Counted from the stretch's first letter, positions 1-12,379 are shown. The stretch: 64,000 nt of DNA from Altererythrobacter rubellus (GCF_030284385.1 NZ_CP127221.1:496001-560000), one strand, 5' to 3'. Program-made: numbers and translations. Notes: generated by a model from the letters alone, not told the origin.

Positions 1-34
1 GATATGGACGGTCGCCGGATCGACAAACTCTTGA

Positions 35-454
35 TTAGCCAGGAATAACGGCAGTCGCTGATGCGCCTGCACCTGAAGGTGCAGCGATGATGTCGCGCGT
101 AACAGAGCCCTTGGCGACCGTATTGGTCTGCGGGTCACCCACTGAAGAGCGGATGCCGGGCGCCGCTGTGCCCGCGCGGTCCAGCGCGCTGGTTTCTACC
201 TGACTGCGCGGGGCAGGGCCACCAAACAGGGCTTCCAACGCCTGTTCTTGCGTCGAGCCATCGCCAGGGCGCGGTGCACCCGGAGCTGGCGGAACAAGAT
301 TGAAGTCTGGCGGAACCACCAAAGGTGCCTGACGTTGCACAGCAAACTCGTCTGGTCGTTCGCGGTTCAAAAAGCCGCCACCGCCGCATCCGGCCAGCAT
401 GGCGCTGGTCGCGATCAGGAGAATTGGTGTCTTTAGGCTAGGCATTGTGTTCAC
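35..454 (-). CDS. bamF: DUF3035 lipoprotein, BamF-like
   Basis: Small predicted outer-membrane lipoprotein of 139 residues. The N-terminal signal ends in a lipobox (LAGC, Cys at about residue 23) followed by a Gly-rich linker. The rest is Pro/Ala-rich and low in complexity, with the VPPDFNLVPP motif typical of DUF3035 proteins. In alphaproteobacteria this family has been called BamF, an accessory subunit of the outer-membrane protein assembly machine; that role is taken from the family. The gene overlaps lspA: a GTG start at 454 overlaps the lspA stop as GTGA. An ATG three codons downstream (445) is an equally plausible start. Its position next to lspA, the enzyme that processes lipoproteins, fits. 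Confidence 0.8.
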   Translation of the reverse strand: MNTMPSLKTPILLIATSAMLAGCGGGGFLNRERPDEFAVQRQAPLVVPPDFNLVPPAPGAPRPGDGSTQEQALEALFGGPAPRSQVETSALDRAGTAAPGIRSSVGDPQTNTVAKGSVTRDIIAAPSGAGASATAVIPG

Positions 455-996
455 TCCACGGGCCGCGCACGCGGCCCTTCTTCAGCAATTTGTTCAGCTT
501 GACGTTCCTTGTCGCTTACGAAGAAGCTTCGCACAAGGATTATCACTACGCCGATGGTGATAGCGGCATCAGCGACATTGAAAATGAGGAATGGGCGGAA
601 ATCCCCGATATGAAAATCGGCATAGTCGAGCACATAGCCGAACCGCGTGCGGTCCACGATATTGCCCAGCGCGCCGCCCAGGATCATGCCTAGGCCGATA
701 ATGTCACCCAGCAATCGTTCGCGGAACATCCATACAGCAACGACGATGGCGATCAGCGCAGTCACGCCCACAAGGATCCAGCGCATTTCTTCGCTGGTTG
801 CTTCGAACAGGCCCAGCGAAACGCCGCGGTTATGAACCCGTGTGAGGTCAAAGAACGGCAGCAAATCCATCTTGTCGAGTTCGCGCGATAGGCCAAGCGG
901 GCCATCTACCAGCCATTTGATGAACTGGTCGCTGACAAAGATCAGCGCGGCAATGCCAAGCCCGATCATGCGGTTGCGGGTGAGGAATTCGTTCAT
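451..996 (-). CDS. lspA: Lipoprotein signal peptidase (signal peptidase II)
   Basis: Inner-membrane aspartyl protease that removes signal peptides from diacylglyceryl-modified prolipoproteins. The 181-residue product has four hydrophobic segments and both family signatures: GNIVDR with one catalytic Asp, and FNVADA with the other. A longer reading frame extends to 1092, but the start at 996 (MNEFLTRNR) was chosen because it overlaps the ileS stop as ATGA, a coupling arrangement seen throughout this operon. The ileS-lspA neighbourhood is common in bacteria. Confidence 0.95.
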   Translation of the reverse strand: MNEFLTRNRMIGLGIAALIFVSDQFIKWLVDGPLGLSRELDKMDLLPFFDLTRVHNRGVSLGLFEATSEEMRWILVGVTALIAIVVAVWMFRERLLGDIIGLGMILGGALGNIVDRTRFGYVLDYADFHIGDFRPFLIFNVADAAITIGVVIILVRSFFVSDKERQAEQIAEEGPRARPVE

Positions 997-3936
997 TCCG
1001 CTGCGTCCATTTGGCTGACAGCATCGTCGCACCGCCCGCATAGCTCGCCATCTTCCGAAACTTCGGGAAGCAAGCGCCAGCAACGGCCGCATTTGTGATG
1101 ATTGGTCTTGGTGACAGTCACACTGTCGCTATCGCTGCACGTGACTGACGCTGTGATGAACAATTCGGCCAAATCTGCATCGCTGAAGCCTTCTGGCACC
1201 GCATTGGCAGGCACCCTCACTTCGGCCTCCAGACTGGAACGGATCACTTTCTCGCGGCGCAGTGGCTCGATCGCTTCGTTCACGCGCTCACGCAGATCGC
1301 GAAGCTTCTCCCAACGCTCACCATCAGCGGTCACGCCCGGCACCGCTGGCCATTCGAGCAAATGCACGCTGCCGCCATCGGGATAGCGCGTGCTCCAGAC
1401 TTCCTCTGTGGTGTAAACCAGCACCGGCGCTGCATAGCGCACCAGCGCATGGAACAGCAGGTCCAGCACGGTGCGATAGGCATTGCGCGTCGTCGAGTCA
1501 GGCCCGTCGCAATAGAGCGTGTCTTTGCGGATATCGAAGAAGAACGCGCTCAAGTCTTCATTGCAGAAATCGACCAGCAGCCGCGTGTAGGCGTTGAAGT
1601 CGTAATCATCGACCGCCTTGCGCAGCTTGCCGTCGAGATCCGCCAGCAGCGCCAGCACATAGAGCTCCAGCTCCGGCACTTCTCCGGCATCGCACATATC
1701 GCCAACAAAGCCGTCAAGCGCGCCGAGCAGATAGCGGAACGTATTGCGCAGCTTGCGGTACTGGTCGCCCACACCTTTCAGGATTTCATCGCCGATGCGG
1801 TGATCCTCGGTGAAATCGACCGACAGCGCCCACAGGCGAATGATATCCGCGCCATATTGCTCCATCACCTTTAGCGGGTCGATGGTGTTGCCGAGCGACT
1901 TCGACATCTTCTTGCCCTTGGCATCCATGGTGAAGCCGTGGGTAAGGATTTGGTCGTAAGGTGCACGGCCGCGGGTCGCGCAGCTTTCGAGTAGCGAAGA
2001 CTGGAACCAGCCGCGGTGTTGGTCACTGCCTTCGAGATAGAGATTGGCGGGCCACTGCAGGTCGGGCCATTTGCCACTTTCCAGCACAAAGCTGTGCGTG
2101 CAGCCCGAGTCAAACCACACGTCCAAGATGTCGGTGACCATCTCGAAGTCGTCGGCGTTGTAATCGGCTCCGAGGAATTCCTGCGCGCGCGCCTCTTCCC
2201 ACGCGTCGACGCCTTCCTTGTGCACGGCGGCGACGATGCGTGCATTCACGGCTTCATCGCGCAGGTAATCGCCGCTCTCGCGATTGACGAACAGCGTGAT
2301 CGGGACACCCCAGGCACGCTGGCGAGACAGCACCCAGTCAGGGCGGCCCTCCACCATGCTGCCGATGCGGTTGCGGCCTTTCTCTGGAACGAAGCGGACG
2401 CGGGCGATTTCCTCCATCGCGCGTTCGCGCAATGTGGGGGCAGCACAGATTGTCTCTTCAGACGGATCGATGGCGCCGCCTTCGCCTTCCCAGCTCTTGT
2501 CTTCGGCGCTCTTGGGCTCGAGCCAAGGCAAGTCCTTGTCCATCGGCACGAACCACTGAGGCGTGCAGCGATAGATGACCTTGGCCTTGGAGCGCCAGGA
2601 ATGCGGATAGCTGTGCGCGTAATCGGCGGAGGCGGAAAGCAGCGCGCCCACTTCGCGCAAATCGCTGCAGATCGGGCCTTCGGGCGAATTGAACGGCTTG
2701 TTGATCACGCTGCGGCGGCGATCATCATTGCCGCCCAGCCACAGCCAGTCATCGCGATAACGCCCGTCATTCATCACCGCGAACACGGGCTCGATGCCGT
2801 GCGCTTTGCACAGCGCGAAATCGTCCTCGCCATGGTCGGGCGACATATGGACAAGGCCTGTGCCGCTATCGGTGGTGACGAAATCTCCGGGCAGGAACGG
2901 GCGCGGCGTCGCGTAAAATCCGCCGAGTTTGTGCATCGGGTGGCGGGCTTTGGTTCCGGCTAGTTCTGAGCCTTTGATCCCGATTTCCTGATCAATATCG
3001 TAGCAGGATGTCGCGCCTGTATCATTCTGGAGACGACGAATTTCTTCGAGCTTTCGGTCCAAGAACTGCTGCTTTAGCGCACGAGCAACAAGGTAGAAGC
3101 GATAGCCGGAATCTTCATCATCTCGAGCCTGCTCTTCTGGCATAAAGCAGGCATTCAAGAGAACATACTCAACATCCGGCCCATAGGCCAAAGCCTGGTT
3201 GACCGGGATCGTCCAGGGCGTGGTCGTCCAGATCACCGCATGCGCGCCGATCAGTTCCTTGATCGGGCTCTCGATAATCTCGAACGCCACATCGATCTGC
3301 GGGCTGTCGGTCAGATCTTCATATTCAACTTCGGCTTCGGCCAACGCGGTCTCTTCCACCGGGCTCCACATCACCGGCTTTGACCCGCGATAGAGATTGC
3401 CGCTCTCCGCAAATTTCAGCAGCTCGGACACAATCGTGCCTTCGGCCGCGAAATCCATGGTGAGGTAGGGATTGTCCCAATCGCCCATGATACCCAGCCG
3501 CTTCAGCTGCTCACGCTGCGTATCGACCCAATGCTGCGCATAGGCGCGGCATTCCGCGCGGAATTCCTTGGGATCGACCGCGTTCTTGTCGAGCTTCTTC
3601 TTGCGGTATTGCTCTTCGATCTTCCATTCGATCGGCAAGCCGTGGCAATCCCAGCCCGGCACATAGGGCGCATCCTTGCCCGCCAAGTTCTGCGTGCGGC
3701 AGACCATGTCTTTGAGGATATGATTGAGCGCGTGGCCGATATGCATATCGCCGTTCGCGTAAGGCGGGCCATCGTGCAGGATGAACTTCTCACGACCCGC
3801 GCGGCTCTCGCGCATCTGATTGTACAGATCCTCTGAATGCCAGCGCGCCTGAATGCCCGGCTCCTTTTGAGGTAAGCCGGCTTTCATCGGGAAATCAGTC
3901 TTCGGCAGGAAGACAGTGTCTTTATAGTCGCGCTTT

Positions 3937-3944
<8 letters not shown>
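993..3944 (-). CDS. ileS: Isoleucyl-tRNA synthetase
   Basis: Class I aminoacyl-tRNA synthetase (983 residues) that charges tRNA-Ile. The HIGH signature appears as GDMHIGHALNH at about residues 66-76, and KMSKS appears in GKKMSKSLGNT near residue 690. Trp-rich editing-domain and anticodon-binding segments lie in the expected order. The C-terminus carries a zinc-knuckle pattern, CGRCW followed about 17 residues later by CGRC. The length is normal for the bacterial type. It overlaps ribF upstream by 8 nt and lspA downstream by 4 nt, so it lies inside one minus-strand operon. Confidence 0.98.
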
Positions 3945-5387
<1,443 letters not shown>

Positions 5388-6470
5388 TCAGCCTCGCGAA
5401 CCGCTCACGCGAGTCACATGGCCCATCTTGCGCCCTTCGCGTGCTTCGGCCTTGCCATAGAGATGCAGATGCGCCTCGGTATCCTCGCCAAGGATGTCGT
5501 AGGCGGTGAGCGCATCCTCGCCTACGATATTGCGCATCTCGATATTCGCGAAGCGTGTTTCGGTTGATCCCAAGGGCAAACCGCAAACCGCGCGGATATG
5601 GTTTTCAAACTGGCTGGTGGCCGCACCTTCGATCGTCCAATGGCCGGAATTGTGCACACGCGGGGCCATCTCGTTGAACACAGGGCCTGATTTCGTGGCG
5701 AAGAATTCCAGCGTCAATACGCCGACATAGTTCAACGCTTCGGCGGTCTGCCGGGCGATCTCGCGGGCTTGCTGGACCTGTGCTTCGACAGCTTCCCCTG
5801 CTGGCAGTGTCGAAGTTTCCAGCATGCCGCCAGAATGCACATTCGCGGTCGAATCCCAAAAGCGCACTTCGCCGTCAGCATCACGCACGAGAATCACGGA
5901 AAATTCCGCGTCGAACTCGACCATGCCTTCGTAAACGTATGGCTTGCCGGGAAAGCGGAAACTTTCCGCATCGCGCGCGGAGGCGATGCGCCACTGCCCT
6001 TTGCCATCATAGCCGTCACGTGCTGTCTTAAGGATCCCGGGCGCACCAATCCGCTCCACTGCCGCCGCCAGATCGCTTTCGGAATCGACCGGCGCATATG
6101 GTGCAGGCTTGCCGCCCAGCCCTTCGACAAAGCGTTTTTCCTTCAAGCGGTCTTGCGCGGTCTCTAGCGCGCGCGGATGCGGGACAAGCAGGTTATCCGG
6201 GATCGCGGCCACCGCGCTCAACGGCACATTCTCGAACTCCCAGGTCACGACATCGCATTTGGACGCAAATGCCGCGAGTGCTGCCTTGTCGCCCCACCCG
6301 TTCTCGAAGAAGTCATGGCACACCTCAGCGGCGACATTGTCCCCTGGTGGGGAATAGCCGATTACACGGCAGCCCAATTGTGCGGCTGACATGGCCATCA
6401 TGCGGCCCAGCTGTCCGCCGCCCAAGATACCGATAGTGCCGCCGGGCCTGATCATTGTCGCACTTGGCAT
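5388..6470 (-). CDS. purK: N5-carboxyaminoimidazole ribonucleotide synthase
   Basis: ATP-grasp enzyme of purine synthesis that carboxylates AIR to N5-CAIR, the substrate of the adjacent PurE. The start at 6470 ([11 protein letters not shown]) gives a TGATG overlap with the purE stop and a 360-residue protein; an in-frame extension to 6518 would run into purE and is unlikely. The N-terminal IGILGGGQLGRMM nucleotide-binding loop and the ATP-grasp segments DGYDGKGQ and MAPRVHNSGHW are present. Confidence 0.96.
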   Translation of the reverse strand: MPSATMIRPGGTIGILGGGQLGRMMAMSAAQLGCRVIGYSPPGDNVAAEVCHDFFENGWGDKAALAAFASKCDVVTWEFENVPLSAVAAIPDNLLVPHPRALETAQDRLKEKRFVEGLGGKPAPYAPVDSESDLAAAVERIGAPGILKTARDGYDGKGQWRIASARDAESFRFPGKPYVYEGMVEFDAEFSVILVRDADGEVRFWDSTANVHSGGMLETSTLPAGEAVEAQVQQAREIARQTAEALNYVGVLTLEFFATKSGPVFNEMAPRVHNSGHWTIEGAATSQFENHIRAVCGLPLGSTETRFANIEMRNIVGEDALTAYDILGEDTEAHLHLYGKAEAREGRKMGHVTRVSGSRG

Positions 6471-6955
6471 CAGTTCGTCGGACGTTCCGCCACCGCCGCG
6501 CCGCGCGCCGCGCGCCAATCCTGCAGGCGTTCGGACAAATCTTCATCCTGTAGTGCGAGGATCGCCGCCGCCATCAGCCCGGCATTGGTTGCGCCCGCTT
6601 CGCCAATCGCGAGCGTGCCGACGGGTATGCCGGCCGGCATTTGTACGATCGAAAGCAAGCTGTCTTGCCCGCTCAAAGCTTTGGATTGCACCGGCACACC
6701 CAACACCGGCAGATGCGTCATCGCCGCTACCATGCCAGGCAGATGTGCAGCGCCGCCTGCGCCCGCGATGATGACATCGAACCCTTCGCCCTCTGCGCCC
6801 TTGGCAAAGGCGCTCATCCGGTCGGGCGTGCGGTGTGCGGAAACAATGCGCGCCTCGTGCTCGACTTCAAGCTCTTCCAGTACCTCTGCAGCACGCTTCA
6901 TCGTCGGCCAGTCTGACTGGCTGCCCATAATGATTGCGACCTTGCCCCCCATCAT
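6470..6955 (-). CDS. purE: N5-carboxyaminoimidazole ribonucleotide mutase
   Basis: Converts N5-CAIR to CAIR in purine synthesis. The 161-residue product contains [10 protein letters not shown] near the N-terminus, SAHRTPDRM (catalytic His), [12 protein letters not shown] and [22 protein letters not shown], the canonical class I PurE signatures. It is directly upstream of and coupled to purK. Starts at 6955 or 6952 (MMGGK) are both possible. Confidence 0.97.
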   Translation of the reverse strand: MMGGKVAIIMGSQSDWPTMKRAAEVLEELEVEHEARIVSAHRTPDRMSAFAKGAEGEGFDVIIAGAGGAAHLPGMVAAMTHLPVLGVPVQSKALSGQDSLLSIVQMPAGIPVGTLAIGEAGATNAGLMAAAILALQDEDLSERLQDWRAARGAAVAERPTN

Positions 6956-6969
6956 ATGTCTCGCTTTTC

Positions 6970-7656
6970 TCAGCTGTCTTTCAGATAGTACCGCTCGCTC
7001 GGCACCATGTTGTCGTCAAAGTCATAGATGATCGGCTGGCCGGTGGGAATCTCCAGCCCGGTGATGTCCTCATCCGAGATTTGCGAGAGATGCTTTACCA
7101 ATGCGCGCAAGCTGTTGCCATGTGCGGAAATGATCACAGTTTCACCACTCGCCAGCACCGGCAGAATATCGCTTTCCCAATAAGGCAATACACGTTCGAT
7201 GGTGTGCTTCAGGCTTTCGGTGTAAGGTACATCGATGCCTTCGTAGCGCGGATCGGCACCGGGATCATACTTGCTGCCCGGCTCCATTGGCGGTGGCGGC
7301 ACATCAAAGCTGCGGCGCCAGATATGCACTTGCTCATCGCCATGCTTCTCGCGCGTTTCCTGCTTGTTGAGACCTGTCAGCCCGCCATAGTGGCGCTCGT
7401 TCAGGCGCCAGTCCTTGGTCTCAGGGATCCATAACCGGTTGCACACGCCCAGCGCCAGATGCAGCGTCTTGATCGCGCGGGTCTGTAACGAGGTGAAGGC
7501 GCGTGTGGGCAATACGCCCTTGTCCTGCATCAACGCACCTGCCGCCATCGCCTCTTCAACGCCTTTGTCGGTCAGGTCGACGTCCCACCAACCGGTGAAA
7601 CGATTTTCGAGGTTCCACTGGCTTTGGCCATGGCGAACAAGGATCAATTTTAGCAT
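6970..7656 (-). CDS. gpmA: 2,3-bisphosphoglycerate-dependent phosphoglycerate mutase
   Basis: Glycolytic and gluconeogenic enzyme interconverting 3- and 2-phosphoglycerate. The start at 7656 ([15 protein letters not shown]) gives 228 residues, the usual length. The phosphohistidine motif VRHGQSQWN is at residues 8-16, LNERHYGGL lies in the middle, and [10 protein letters not shown] carries the second catalytic His. An upstream in-frame ATG at 7683 would add nine unconserved residues. The gene is 14 nt upstream of purE on the same strand. Confidence 0.96.
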   Translation of the reverse strand: MLKLILVRHGQSQWNLENRFTGWWDVDLTDKGVEEAMAAGALMQDKGVLPTRAFTSLQTRAIKTLHLALGVCNRLWIPETKDWRLNERHYGGLTGLNKQETREKHGDEQVHIWRRSFDVPPPPMEPGSKYDPGADPRYEGIDVPYTESLKHTIERVLPYWESDILPVLASGETVIISAHGNSLRALVKHLSQISDEDITGLEIPTGQPIIYDFDDNMVPSERYYLKDS

Positions 7657-7689
7657 GATTGCTCCGCAAGGTCTCAGGAGCACGCCTCG

Positions 7690-7836
7690 TTAGCTTCCCT
7701 GTTCGCCTTTGGGAAGCGTTTCCCCGCGTGATTCGGTCATTTTGCGGGCCTGAGATTTCCTGCGGCGCAGGTTCTCGCGCAATTTTTCCGCCAATCGCTC
7801 CTCACGCGACATATTCTTGTCTGCATCTTCACTCAT
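7690..7836 (-). CDS. Small highly charged hypothetical protein
   Basis: A 48-residue reading frame starting at ATG 7836, rich in Lys, Arg and Glu (REERLAEKLRENLRRRKSQA), predicted to form one charged helix and to be cytosolic. It sits 33 nt upstream of gpmA on the same strand. I recognise no domain, though short proteins of this composition are often conserved in alphaproteobacteria. A longer in-frame reading to 8013 would cross the tRNA gene and is rejected. Confidence 0.6.
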   Translation of the reverse strand: MSEDADKNMSREERLAEKLRENLRRRKSQARKMTESRGETLPKGEQGS

Positions 7837-7926
7837 ACGAAACGCATTGCATCTAAGTGATGCCCACATCAAGCATGGCTTGACAATGGGCGCGCACGAG
7901 ACAATAGGCGCGCGTCTTGAACAGGC

Positions 7927-8001
7927 GCCGCGGTAGCTCAGTGGTAGAGCGCACCCTTGGTAAGGGTGAGGTCGAGAGTTCAATTCTCTCTCGTGGCACC
8001 A
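7927..8001 (+). tRNA. tRNA-Thr (anticodon GGT)
   Basis: 75-nt cloverleaf with an encoded CCA end. The acceptor stem GCCGCGG pairs with TCGTGGC, including two G-T wobbles. The D-arm is GCTC/GAGC, and the anticodon stem CACCC/GGGTG encloses the loop TTGGTAA with anticodon GGT at 7959-7961, which reads threonine ACC/ACU codons. The T-arm is GAGAG-TTCAATT-CTCTC. It marks the border between the core block and the catabolic region. Confidence 0.97.
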
Positions 8002-8027
8002 TTCACCCCCCAATCACAGACATCGAC

Positions 8028-9161
<1,134 letters not shown>

Positions 9162-9189
9162 GTGTTTCTCTCCGCGTATCGCTATGGTA

Positions 9190-10386
9190 TTAAAGGCCGA
9201 GGATCATTTTCGTGATGATGTTGCGCTGAATCTCGTTTGATCCGCCGTAGATCGATGTCTTGCGCATGTTGAAATAGGTCGCGGCTGAATGCTGCGCATA
9301 GTCGGGCCCGATCGGATATTCATTCGATCCGGTATCGGCAATGCTGCCATACATCGGCGTGCCATAGCTGCCGACGGCTTCCAATGTCAGCTCGGTCAGG
9401 CGCTGCTGGATTTCTGTCCCCTTGATCTTGAGGATCGAGCTTTCCGGGCCAGGGCCCTTGCCCGCTTGTTCGCCGGCCAGCGTGCGCAGCTCTGTGATTT
9501 CCAGTGCGGCCAGATCGATCTCCAACTGGCTTACCTTGCGTGCAAAATTGAAATCGCTGATCAGCGGTTCGCCATCGATTGTTTCATTCGCTGCGATTTC
9601 GCGCAGCTTCTCAACCCCGCGCTTCGAACGCGCAACACCGGCGATACCGCTGCGTTCGTGCGCAAGCAGGAATTTGGCATAGGTCCAGCCCTTGTTCTCT
9701 ACACCGACCAGATTCTCGACCGGCACACGCACATCGGTCAGCCAGGTTTCATTGACCTCATAGCCGCCATCGATCAGTTTGATCGGCTTCACTTCAACGC
9801 CCGGTGTTTTCATGTCGATCAGGATGAAGCTGATGCCTTCCTGCGGCTTGGCGGCATCCGGATCAGTGCGGCAAAGGAAAAAGCCCCAATCGGCATATTG
9901 CGCCAGCGTGGTCCACGTCTTCTGCCCGTTGATCACATAGTGATCGCCATCGCGCACCGCGGTTGTCTTGAGTGAAGCCAAGTCCGAACCAGCACCTGGC
10001 TCTGAATAGCCCTGGCACCACCATACATCGCCGCTGCGAATGCCGGGCAGATGACGCGCCTTCTGCTCTTCATTGCCAAAGGTGTAGATCACCGGACCGA
10101 CCATTGAGACACCGAATGGCAGCGGCATCAAGGCGTTGACGCGCGCGTTCTCTTCTGACCAGATGTAGCGCTGCGTCGGGGTCCAGCCGGTGCCGCCATA
10201 TTCCACCGGCCACGCTGGGACGGACCAGCCCTTTTCACCCAGAACCTTGTGCCAGGCGACGAAGTCTTCCGGCGCGAGATCTTCGCGCAATCCGGTATCA
10301 CCCAGATGCTTGGGATAGTTCTCCGCGATAAAGCTACGCACTTCTTCGCGGAATGCGATTTCTTCTGCTGTGAATTCCAGATTCAT
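9190..10386 (-). CDS. Acyl-CoA dehydrogenase, large-subunit type
   Basis: 398-residue acyl-CoA dehydrogenase. YSEPGAGSDLASLKT marks the FAD/substrate-binding beta domain, and RKTSIYGGSNEIQRNI lies at the C-terminus. The usual C-terminal catalytic Glu is Gly (IYGG). A Glu in the helix motif LLAHERSG is at the position used by isovaleryl-CoA-type enzymes, so this subunit is probably the catalytic one of the pair with 8028-9161. It resembles the pimeloyl-CoA dehydrogenase large subunit and the steroid-ring FadE families. First gene of a minus-strand operon, divergent from the SDR at 10617. Confidence 0.9.
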   Translation of the reverse strand: MNLEFTAEEIAFREEVRSFIAENYPKHLGDTGLREDLAPEDFVAWHKVLGEKGWSVPAWPVEYGGTGWTPTQRYIWSEENARVNALMPLPFGVSMVGPVIYTFGNEEQKARHLPGIRSGDVWWCQGYSEPGAGSDLASLKTTAVRDGDHYVINGQKTWTTLAQYADWGFFLCRTDPDAAKPQEGISFILIDMKTPGVEVKPIKLIDGGYEVNETWLTDVRVPVENLVGVENKGWTYAKFLLAHERSGIAGVARSKRGVEKLREIAANETIDGEPLISDFNFARKVSQLEIDLAALEITELRTLAGEQAGKGPGPESSILKIKGTEIQQRLTELTLEAVGSYGTPMYGSIADTGSNEYPIGPDYAQHSAATYFNMRKTSIYGGSNEIQRNIITKMILGL

Positions 10387-10455
10387 CAGAACCCTCTCTC
10401 AAAACGAGTCGTTGTTGCACCTCAATTGTGGCACGTGAATGTGCATGCTTAAAGG

Positions 10456-10463
10456 CCAAATGG
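10456..10463 (-). promoter_or_regulatory. CACTTTTG-like site upstream of ACAD operon
   Basis: Read on the minus strand, ACTG-CCATTTGG ends 69 nt before the ATG of the large-subunit acyl-CoA dehydrogenase. It resembles ACTG-ACACTTTTG and ACTG-GCACTTTG at two other operons. A weak -10-like CACAAT follows about 26 nt downstream. Candidate shared operator or promoter element; no factor is proven. Confidence 0.35.
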
Positions 10464-10540
10464 CAGTTATTTGATCCTGAGCACGCGCGATCTAGGATGC
10501 CCTAGCGGCAATTGTTGCGACATTGCGGCCCCGCCCCCAA

Positions 10541-10548
10541 CACTTTTG
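10541..10548 (+). promoter_or_regulatory. CACTTTTG site upstream of the SDR-E1 operon
   Basis: Exact CACTTTTG octamer ending 68 nt before the SDR start at 10617. It lies in the 230-bp divergent intergenic region 10387-10616, which otherwise shows only short imperfect inverted repeats. GCTATCG follows about 26 nt downstream as a possible -10. Part of the recurrent pattern described in the findings. Confidence 0.45.
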
Positions 10549-10616
10549 ACGATTACTGCGCTTGGCGGCCTTCGCTATCGCATTCTCAACAATCAATCAG
10601 TTGGGAGAATTAAGCG

Positions 10617-11381
10617 ATGGATCTCGGACTAAAGGGCAAGAAAGTCATCATGAATGGCGGTGCACATGGGCTGGGCCTCGCATCGCTCAAATTGTTTGCT
10701 GCTGAAGGCGCGGACGTTGCTTTCATGAGCCGCAAGGAAGACAAGATTGAAGCTGCGACGAAAGAGATTGATGCGGCTGGCTCCGGCAAAGTGCATGGTT
10801 CAGTTGTCGATATGGCTGACGGCGCGGACAATTATAAGAAATGGGTTGCCGACGCGGCAGAGGCGCTGGGCGGCTGCGATATCTTCGTGCACATGGCCAG
10901 TTCTTCCGGAACAGGCGGCACCGGAGATTGGCAGAACGGCCTTGATATGGACATTCTGGGCGCGGTCCACGCCATCGAAGTGCTGACCCCACATCTGGCT
11001 GAATCAGACAGCGGCTCGATTGTTCTGATGTCATCGACCGCCGCGCTAGAGACTTTTGTCGCGCCGCAAGCGTTCAACGCGCTGAAGGCCGCGCTGATCA
11101 CACATGGATCTCAACTGTCACAAGCTCTCGCGCCGCAGGGCATCAGAGTAAACTGCGTCAGCCCGGGTGCGATATATTACCCCGGCGGCAATTGGGAAGT
11201 GATCGAAGGCGTGATGCCAGAGCTGTTCAATGCGACACTCGCCAAAATGCCAATGGGTCGGTTCGGCAATGACGAAGAAGTGGCCAAAGCGGTCGTCTTC
11301 GTTGCCAGCCCGGCGGTGCCGTACATGACCGGGGCAAACATCGTCGTCGATGGCGGCTTTACGCAGCGCGTCCAGTTTTAA
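10617..11381 (+). CDS. Short-chain dehydrogenase/reductase with Tyr-to-Phe change
   Basis: 254-residue classical-size SDR. The dinucleotide-binding loop is NGGAHGLG at residues 13-20 and the C-terminal GGF lies near residue 247. The catalytic Ser region is MSSTAA (about residues 138-143). The YxxxK motif reads FNALK (Phe153, Lys157), so the general acid Tyr is missing, and the NNAG motif reads HMAS. It may be a divergent reductase using another acid, or a non-redox member of the fold. RBS GGGAG lies upstream of ATG 10617. First gene of an operon with the E1alpha/E1beta/lipoyl genes. Confidence 0.85.
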   Translation: MDLGLKGKKVIMNGGAHGLGLASLKLFAAEGADVAFMSRKEDKIEAATKEIDAAGSGKVHGSVVDMADGADNYKKWVADAAEALGGCDIFVHMASSSGTGGTGDWQNGLDMDILGAVHAIEVLTPHLAESDSGSIVLMSSTAALETFVAPQAFNALKAALITHGSQLSQALAPQGIRVNCVSPGAIYYPGGNWEVIEGVMPELFNATLAKMPMGRFGNDEEVAKAVVFVASPAVPYMTGANIVVDGGFTQRVQF

Positions 11382-11410
11382 TCCAATCACCGCACAGGAA
11401 GGGCCAAATT

Positions 11411-12379
11411 ATGGCTGAGATAGACCGCGACAAGCTGCTCGATGTTTACACCCGCACCATGAAGGTGAACCGCACGGATGAAAAATTCCGCCAGCTGCTG
11501 ATGCAAGGCAAGGTTGCCGTGATGTATTACTGTGTGCGCGGGCAGGAACTTGTGTCCGCCGCCGCCATGGCTGCGCTGGAGAAAGACGATTACGTCGTCT
11601 GCACCTATCGCGGACAGGGCGAGCAGACCGCCAAAGGCATCCCGATCGAGAAATGGTGGGGAGAATGCCTTGGCAAGGCAACGGGCACTTGCAAAGGCAA
11701 GGGCGGCACCATGCATATCACCGATCCCGACACCGGGATCATGGTGACGACCGGTGTTGTCGGCTCCGGCCTGCCGATTGCCAATGGCCTTGCAATGGCG
11801 AGCCAGAATAATGGTGACGGGCGTGTAACTCTGGTCAGCTTCGGTGATGGCGCCGCCAATATCGGCGGCTTTCACGAGGCTATGAACATGGCGCAGCTCT
11901 ACAAGCTGCCTGTCATCTTCCTGTGCCAGAACAACCGGTATGGCGAGCATACTGCCTATGCCGATCACACCGACAGCCCCGACATTTCCAGCCGCGCCGC
12001 CGGCTATGGCATGAAAGGGATCAAGGTTGACGGCAATGATGTGAACCAGATCTACCCTGCGATGGAAGAGGCGGTTGCGCATGCCCGCTCGGGCAAGGGG
12101 CCAGTGCTGGTGGAGGCCATGTGTTACCGCATGATGGGTCACTTCTTCGGCTCGGATTTTTCTTACATGCCGCCAGAGCATATCGAGGAAATGAAGCGCG
12201 AAGATCCGTTGCCCAAACTGCGTGCAGTCATGCTTGAGCGGCAGTTCACCGAGGAAGAGCTCGACAAGATCGTGGCTGATATCGATGCGGAAATTGACGC
12301 AGCGGTCCAGCACGCGCTTGATGCGCCGCTGCCGGACACTGATGAAATCTACAAAGACGTGCTTGAGGAGACGGCGTAA
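11411..12379 (+). CDS. TPP-dependent 2-oxoacid/acetoin dehydrogenase E1 alpha
   Basis: 322-residue E1 alpha subunit. The thiamine diphosphate motif runs from GDG (residues 145-147) to NN (174-175). KGKGGTMHI near residue 95 and the C-terminal YRMMGHFFGSD loop match acetoin, pyruvate or branched-chain E1 alpha proteins; the loop has GHF where GHS is usual. It would decarboxylate a 2-oxo acid, or cleave an acetoin-like alpha-hydroxyketone, and pass the acyl group to a lipoyl domain. It is 29 nt after the SDR and overlaps E1 beta (TAATG). The true substrate is unknown. Confidence 0.93.
   Translation: MAEIDRDKLLDVYTRTMKVNRTDEKFRQLLMQGKVAVMYYCVRGQELVSAAAMAALEKDDYVVCTYRGQGEQTAKGIPIEKWWGECLGKATGTCKGKGGTMHITDPDTGIMVTTGVVGSGLPIANGLAMASQNNGDGRVTLVSFGDGAANIGGFHEAMNMAQLYKLPVIFLCQNNRYGEHTAYADHTDSPDISSRAAGYGMKGIKVDGNDVNQIYPAMEEAVAHARSGKGPVLVEAMCYRMMGHFFGSDFSYMPPEHIEEMKREDPLPKLRAVMLERQFTEEELDKIVADIDAEIDAAVQHALDAPLPDTDEIYKDVLEETA

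Noticed and set aside
2016..2963. 315-codon plus-strand open frame inside ileS
   Set aside because: Fully antisense to conserved ileS sequence; a by-product of high GC content.
11387..12313. 308-codon minus-strand frame opposite E1 alpha
   Set aside because: E1 alpha carries the TPP motif in frame and an operon context; the opposite frame has neither.
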